The position numbers and the translations under genes are program-made. Below the pieces are notes generated by a model that was not told the DNA's origin, ran no database searches, and saw only the letters and a program-made list of their open reading frames with translations. Below are positions 61,095-64,000 of a stretch of DNA of 64,000 nucleotides, in pieces. Origin of the DNA: Arachidicoccus rhizosphaerae. GTDB lineage: Bacteria; Bacteroidota; Bacteroidia; Chitinophagales; Chitinophagaceae. The stretch is from positions 1-64,000 of the forward strand of contig NZ_FNQY01000010.1 in assembly GCF_900107765.1 (NCBI RefSeq), written 5' to 3'. Position 1 is the first letter of the stretch, and each line of letters begins with the position of its first letter.

Positions 61095-62519
61095 ATGGAA
61101 AAAAAGTTTGATTTTGGTATGATTGGTCTTGGCGTAATGGGCCAGAACCTTTTATATAATATGGCAGATCACGGCTTCAGTGTATTGGGTCTGGATCTGG
61201 ATGAAAAGAAGGCCAAGGCCCTGGAGGCAGGAGCGCCTGCCGGAACATATGTAAAAGGCACCACCGATACCAAAACATTTGTAGAGGGGCTCTCTACACC
61301 CAGAAGGATCACCTTACTGGTTCCTGCCGGCAAGCCGGTGGACGCCGTTGTCGCAAGCCTGCTCCCTTACTTGGAAAAAGGGGACATTATTATTGACGGC
61401 GGCAACTCCCATTACACGGACACTTTAAGAAGAGTTAAAGAACTGGCACCCAAAGGTTTTCACTTTATGGGAATGGGTGTTTCGGGGGGTGAGAAAGGTG
61501 CCCGTTTCGGCCCCAGCATTATGCCCGGTGGCGATAAAGAAGCTTATAATCACGTCCAGCCGCTTTTAGAAGCTATTTCTGCCAAAGTGGGCAAGGATCA
61601 GGAACCTTGTACCGCTTACATGGGTAAGGATGCAGCCGGCCATTTTGTAAAAATGGTGCACAACGGTATCGAATATGCCATTATGGAAGTCATCAGCGAA
61701 GCGTATGATTTACTGAAAAACGGCCTTGATTATTCCAACGACCAGCTGCACGGGCTGTTCGCCAAATGGAATGAGGGACGTCTCTCCTCCTTCTTAATAG
61801 AAATCACCCGCGATATATTTGCCACCAAAGATCCTGAAACAGGTAATTACCTGGTTGATATGATCTTGGATAAAGCTGGCGCCAAAGGAACCGGAAAATG
61901 GACGTCTCAGGACGCTATGGATACCGGCGTGGCCATCCCAAGCATTGATATGGCAGTCTCCATGCGTACGCTATCGGCTTATAAAGAGGACCGTTTGAAA
62001 GCGGCCGCGTTATATCAGCCGGTTGTCCATAAAATCCAGGAAGATGCCGCCAAATTTGAAGCTCAGGTAGAAGCTGCCTTATATATCTCTACTATTATCT
62101 GTTATGCGCAGGGTCTTTCCTTATTAGTCAAAGCCTCCGAAGAACTGCAGATGGAAATCCCATTAAAGGATGTTGTAAAAATATGGAGAGGCGGTTGTAT
62201 TATCCGCTCTACCCTGCTGGAAACCTTCTACCAGGCCTACCTGAAAGATCCGAATCTATCTAACGTACTGCTGGACCCGACCATCGCAGGGGAAGTGAAA
62301 GCCGGGCAACAGGATTTAAGAGACGTCGTGTCTCAGGCAGCCAAAAGCGGCATCGCGATTGGTGCTATTCAGAGCTCTCTGGCTTATCTGGAGTCTTTTG
62401 TTTCCGCAAAAATGCCTACCAATCTGATCCAGGCACAAAGAGACAATTTTGGCTCCCATACCTATCAGCGCACGGATAAAGAAGGCATCTTCCACACTGA
62501 ATGGGAACAGCATCCATAA
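61095..62519 (+). CDS. gnd: 6-phosphogluconate dehydrogenase, decarboxylating
   Basis: 474 residues. Dinucleotide site GLGVMGQN (11-18), IDGGNSHYTDT, GVSGGEKGARFGPSIMPGG, the catalytic stretch AGHFVKMVHNGIEYAIM and GTGKWTSQDAMD-type segment, and the ending NFGSHTYQRTDKEGIFHTEW. It oxidises 6-phosphogluconate to ribulose 5-phosphate with NADP (or NAD), step three of the oxidative pentose phosphate route. zwf follows. Confidence 0.97.
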   Translation: MEKKFDFGMIGLGVMGQNLLYNMADHGFSVLGLDLDEKKAKALEAGAPAGTYVKGTTDTKTFVEGLSTPRRITLLVPAGKPVDAVVASLLPYLEKGDIIIDGGNSHYTDTLRRVKELAPKGFHFMGMGVSGGEKGARFGPSIMPGGDKEAYNHVQPLLEAISAKVGKDQEPCTAYMGKDAAGHFVKMVHNGIEYAIMEVISEAYDLLKNGLDYSNDQLHGLFAKWNEGRLSSFLIEITRDIFATKDPETGNYLVDMILDKAGAKGTGKWTSQDAMDTGVAIPSIDMAVSMRTLSAYKEDRLKAAALYQPVVHKIQEDAAKFEAQVEAALYISTIICYAQGLSLLVKASEELQMEIPLKDVVKIWRGGCIIRSTLLETFYQAYLKDPNLSNVLLDPTIAGEVKAGQQDLRDVVSQAAKSGIAIGAIQSSLAYLESFVSAKMPTNLIQAQRDNFGSHTYQRTDKEGIFHTEWEQHP

Positions 62520-62541
62520 TTTAACCAGTAAAAAATACAAA

Positions 62542-62574
62542 GGCAGTCAGGGAGATTAACCCCGCTCAACTGCC
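62542..62574 (+). promoter_or_regulatory. Hairpin between gnd and zwf
   Basis: GGCAGT (62542-62547) pairs with ACTGCC (62569-62574) in the 75-nt gap. No long T-run, so at most a partial terminator or an mRNA-stability element. Confidence 0.3.
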
Positions 62575-62594
62575 CTTATCTTAATCATAAAAGC

Positions 62595-64000
62595 ATGGCT
62601 AAAAAGAATAATAATCATAAAAAGCCCTCTTCCACCGTCGTATTTATTTTTGGCGGTAGTGGTGATCTGAACCAGCGCAAATTAACCCCGGCATTATACA
62701 ATCTGTTTATAGATGATTTTATGCCTGAAAACTTTGCCATCATTGGCACCGGGCGTACCGATTATTCCAATGAAAAATTCAGGGGACATCTGCTGGAAGG
62801 CATCAAAGAATTCTCCAGAAGAAAAAATGACAAAAATGCTACCTGGGAGAATTTCCAGCAGCATATCTCTTATTTGCGTATGGACGCAGATAAACCGGAA
62901 GATTACAATGGCATCACCAAGATCATTGATGACTGCGAAAAAACCTGGGGCGAACACCCCAGCGTGCTGTTTTATCTGGCCGTAGCTCCTCAGCTGGTAC
63001 CTGAGATTGCCACCAACCTCAGTAAACTTAAAATTAATAAAGAAGACAAAAAAAATACCCGCATCGTCGTTGAAAAACCATTTGGACATGACCTGCAGAG
63101 CGCCAAAGAACTCAATAGTTTACTGACGGGATTATTTGAAGAAAACCAGATTTATCGTATTGACCATTACTTAGGAAAAGAGACGGTTCAAAATATCCTG
63201 GCGCTGCGTTTTGCCAATGCCTTGTTTGAACCGATCTGGAACTGTAATTATATCGACCATGTCCAGATTACCGCTGCAGAAACCGTGGGTGTTGAAGACA
63301 GAGGTGGTTACTATGAACAGGCTGGTGCCCTGAGAGATATGGTACAAAACCATATATTGCAGGTTCTTTGTATGGTGGCCATGGAAGCCCCGGTTTCCTT
63401 CGAAGCCAATGAAATCCGCAATAAAAAATCAGATGTGCTCAATGCCATCCGTAAAATCAATAAACACGAAGTACAGAAATATGCCGTTCGTGGCCAGTAT
63501 GGCAGCGGATGGATGCAGGGCAAAAAGGAAAAAGCCTATAGAGAGGAAAAAGGTGTCAACCCGGAAAGCGCCACCGATACTTTTGCTGCCGTTAAATTCT
63601 ATATTGATAACTGGCGCTGGCAGGGCGTGCCTTTTTATGTCAGAACCGGTAAACACCTGATGGAAAAGACAACACTGATCACCATTCAGTTCAAGGAAGC
63701 ACCTAAATACGCCTTTCCCTCAGAAGCTTCTGAAACCTGGAGGGCTAACAGGCTAACGATTTCTATTCAACCGGAAATGGATATCCGGCTGAGATTCCAG
63801 GCCAAAAGGCCTGGCCAGACCATGTCGCTCAATCCTGTGGATATGGTATTCAGCTATAATGATAACTACGACGAACCTCAACCGGAGGCCTATGAAACAC
63901 TGCTGTTGGATGCTATGATGGGCAACGCCACACAGTTCATGCGCGGTGACCAGGTCGAGATTGCCTGGGAAGTGGTAGCTCCTATCCTGGAAACCTGGGA
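62595..64000 (+). CDS. zwf: Glucose-6-phosphate dehydrogenase (cut by window edge)
   Basis: The frame opens at ATG 62595 (product begins MAKKNNNHKKPSSTVVFIFG) and stays open to the end, 468 codons. The NADP site is FGGSGDLNQRKL, the active-site His lies in RIDHYLGKETVQN, and EKPFGHD, RNKKSDVL-type and GVPFYVRTGKHL are typical. It makes 6-phosphogluconolactone, the first step of the oxidative pentose phosphate route, in the same operon as gnd. The family is about 480-510 residues, so only the last few dozen codons are outside. A pgl gene may follow. Confidence 0.95.
   Translation, partial: MAKKNNNHKKPSSTVVFIFGGSGDLNQRKLTPALYNLFIDDFMPENFAIIGTGRTDYSNEKFRGHLLEGIKEFSRRKNDKNATWENFQQHISYLRMDADKPEDYNGITKIIDDCEKTWGEHPSVLFYLAVAPQLVPEIATNLSKLKINKEDKKNTRIVVEKPFGHDLQSAKELNSLLTGLFEENQIYRIDHYLGKETVQNILALRFANALFEPIWNCNYIDHVQITAAETVGVEDRGGYYEQAGALRDMVQNHILQVLCMVAMEAPVSFEANEIRNKKSDVLNAIRKINKHEVQKYAVRGQYGSGWMQGKKEKAYREEKGVNPESATDTFAAVKFYIDNWRWQGVPFYVRTGKHLMEKTTLITIQFKEAPKYAFPSEASETWRANRLTISIQPEMDIRLRFQAKRPGQTMSLNPVDMVFSYNDNYDEPQPEAYETLLLDAMMGNATQFMRGDQVEIAWEVVAPILETW

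Overview
The window looks like chromosomal DNA of a Bacteroidota bacterium, most likely family Chitinophagaceae (inference). The signs are a SusC/SusD pair, a type IX secretion sorting domain, lipoproteins with Bacteroidota-style lipoboxes, promoters of the TTTG / TAnnTTTG type, few Shine-Dalgarno sites, a long NusB, and the gene order nusB - DUF1573 - yajC - coaE. The left 12 kb is accessory DNA; the rest is mostly a housekeeping backbone carrying one sugar-utilisation locus.

Layout. 1-5.6 kb: part of a prophage or integrative element. A leftward early operon holds a Rad52-like annealing protein, a protein of unknown function and a RecE/Cas4-like nuclease, plus small genes and two small DNA-binding proteins. 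A rightward arm holds a CI-like repressor, and three copies of a 17-bp palindrome lie in the control regions. The right end of the element may lie near 6.25 kb, where a tRNA-3'-end-like sequence is followed by a strong terminator. 5.8-12.4 kb: degraded accessory DNA with a small lipoprotein, a RhuM-Doc/Fic protein, a SusC relic, and a decayed Rhs locus with two related toxin tips, each followed by an intact small membrane protein (probable immunity), then 1.4 kb without genes. 12.4-19.3 kb: a signalling cluster (degenerate kinase, NarL-type response regulator, hybrid histidine kinase) followed by a large secreted lectin/DUF11 protein with a T9SS tail. 19.4-23.1 kb: an asymmetric heterodimeric ABC exporter. 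23.6-36 kb: pdhA, a TPR protein, ribH, an Fe-S protein, an EVE-domain protein, an ECF sigma factor with a membrane partner that appears to span both membranes, recA, ndk, an NrnA-like phosphoesterase and an FKBP lipoprotein.

36.4-50.5 kb: a polysaccharide utilisation locus with a membrane-bound propeller/LuxR regulator, SusC, SusD, a GH144-type endo-beta-1,2-glucanase lipoprotein and a GH3 beta-glucosidase. Together they suggest capture of beta-1,2-glucan at the surface, cutting to sophoro-oligosaccharides and release of glucose. A TnpB-only IS605-type element sits between the two hydrolase genes. 50.8-64 kb: recF, ahcY, an ArsC-like gene, nusB-DUF1573-yajC-coaE, a lipoprotein, a histone-H1-like repeat protein, a PolX-like protein whose polymerase motifs are lost, gnd, and zwf cut by the window edge.

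All calls come from reading sequence and recalling families; no search was run.
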